NCBI GenBank assembly: GCA_009885425.1
Contig: VFKS01000096.1
Span: forward strand, 1 to 6,073
Length of the DNA stretch: 6,073 bases
DNA from: Novosphingobium sp.
Lineage (GTDB): Bacteria; Pseudomonadota; Alphaproteobacteria; Sphingomonadales; Sphingomonadaceae
Direction of reading: 5' to 3'
The position numbers and the translations under genes are program-made. Below are positions 5,675-6,073 of this stretch, in pieces (the first letter of the stretch is position 1; the number at the start of each line of letters is the position of its first letter). The notes beneath the pieces are model-generated. The model had not been told where the DNA came from. It did not search any database and saw only the letters and a list, made by a program, of their open reading frames with translations.

Positions 5675-6073
5675 TCACGATCAGGCCGGCTGTGCCCGCC
5701 AGCGAAACGCTGGCCCCCAACTCCTGCCGCACCGCATCAGCCCGGGCCCGCGCCAAAATTGCGGGCGCCATGCCGGGATCATAGGCGACCAGATCGGCCG
5801 CGCCCAACCAGCGCGCCTGCCGCAGGGTCAGATCGTCAGGATCGTCACTTGGCACTGTGAATTCGACCACACCGCCCTGCCCCGCTTCGCCGTTTGCTAG
5901 CCAATCCGCCACTTTGCGAGCACTGTCCGCCTGCAGCGGATCGAGCATACCGCCTTCAGCCAATGCGGCATCGAGCGCGCGGCGGCGCTCCCCGCCATCC
6001 GACCAGCGCTGGCGCATCGCCGACCGCGCAGCCTGCAAGCCTTCTGCCAGCGCGCCGAGCGAAGCGGGAAGCA
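5658..6073 (-). CDS. cysG: Siroheme synthase C-terminal part (CysG-like precorrin-2 dehydrogenase/ferrochelatase), 5' end outside the window
   Basis: The C-terminal 138 or so residues of a siroheme synthase. The full protein would oxidise precorrin-2 with NAD and insert iron to make siroheme, the cofactor of sulfite and nitrite reductases. Visible first is the dimerisation-domain stretch LPASLGALAEG, then MRQRWSDGGERRRALDAAL, then LDPLQADSARKVADWL. After it comes a segment resembling the start of the uroporphyrinogen-III methyltransferase domain: VVEFTVPSDDPDDLTLRQA, then RWLGAADLVAYDP, MAPAILARARADA. It stops about 65 residues into that roughly 240-residue domain, and the glycine-rich GxGPGD loop is replaced by PSDDPDD. 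It therefore cannot methylate uroporphyrinogen III itself; a separate enzyme would be needed. The frame is open to the window edge; the TTG at 6038 is not a start. The 3' end overlaps the converging thioesterase gene. Confidence 0.82.
   Translation of the reverse strand, partial: LPASLGALAEGLQAARSAMRQRWSDGGERRRALDAALAEGGMLDPLQADSARKVADWLANGEAGQGGVVEFTVPSDDPDDLTLRQARWLGAADLVAYDPGMAPAILARARADAVRQELGASVSLAGTAGLIVIIRRG
5698..5714. other. Perfect 7-bp hairpin just past the thioesterase operon, inside the opposing gene
   Basis: GCCAGCG-AAA-CGCTGGC is a perfect 7-pair inverted repeat starting 24 bases after the thioesterase stop, within the 3' coding part of the siroheme synthase gene. It has no T-run on either side. 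It could stabilise the 3' end of the thioesterase mRNA or act as a weak terminator, or it may be a coincidence of GC-rich coding sequence. Confidence 0.3.

Overview
The window is GC-rich, densely packed bacterial chromosome. Short or overlapping gene junctions, TTG/GTG starts next to ATG, and the protein families present (DUF3089 hydrolase, RuvX, tandem PaaI thioesterases, a siroheme synthase with a degenerate C-terminus) suggest an alphaproteobacterium, most likely Sphingomonadales. That assignment is by family recognition and was not tested by a search. No rRNA, tRNA, CRISPR, insertion sequence or attachment site is visible, and no coding-free gap exceeds about 130 bases.

Left part (1-2626, + strand): three tightly linked genes. 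They are an AI-2E family (PF01594) membrane permease cut by the window start, a membrane-anchored DUF3089 alpha/beta-hydrolase, and ruvX, the RNase H-fold protein of the YqgF family (Holliday-junction resolvase / rRNA-processing nuclease). A short GC hairpin lies between ruvX and the gene that runs towards it.

Middle (2655-4686, - strand): a compact three-gene operon, and the most interesting part of the window. In transcription order it holds a 50-residue acidic, Cys-free peptide, a 325-residue protein with no metal ligands, and a 299-residue cupin-like protein with a clear His-x-His plus His-x3-His set. By eye the two large proteins appear to be diverged paralogues: one active-looking, one without the ligand histidines, both ending in a HEAT-like helical tail. 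Each gene has a good Shine-Dalgarno, and the two large genes overlap. My inference is a peptide-modifying (RiPP-like) cassette: precursor, putative oxygenase and pseudo-enzyme partner. No transporter or protease is visible, and the function is not established.

Right part (4812-6073): a 125-base divergent intergenic region carries an AT-rich promoter-like island and a 5'-leader hairpin ahead of the peptide gene. It is followed on the + strand by two overlapping hotdog-fold PaaI-family thioesterases, probably translationally coupled. The second runs 17 bases into the 3' end of a - strand siroheme synthase (CysG-like) gene that continues past the window. Its C-terminus ends in a remnant of the uroporphyrinogen-III methyltransferase domain that has lost the glycine-rich SAM-binding loop.
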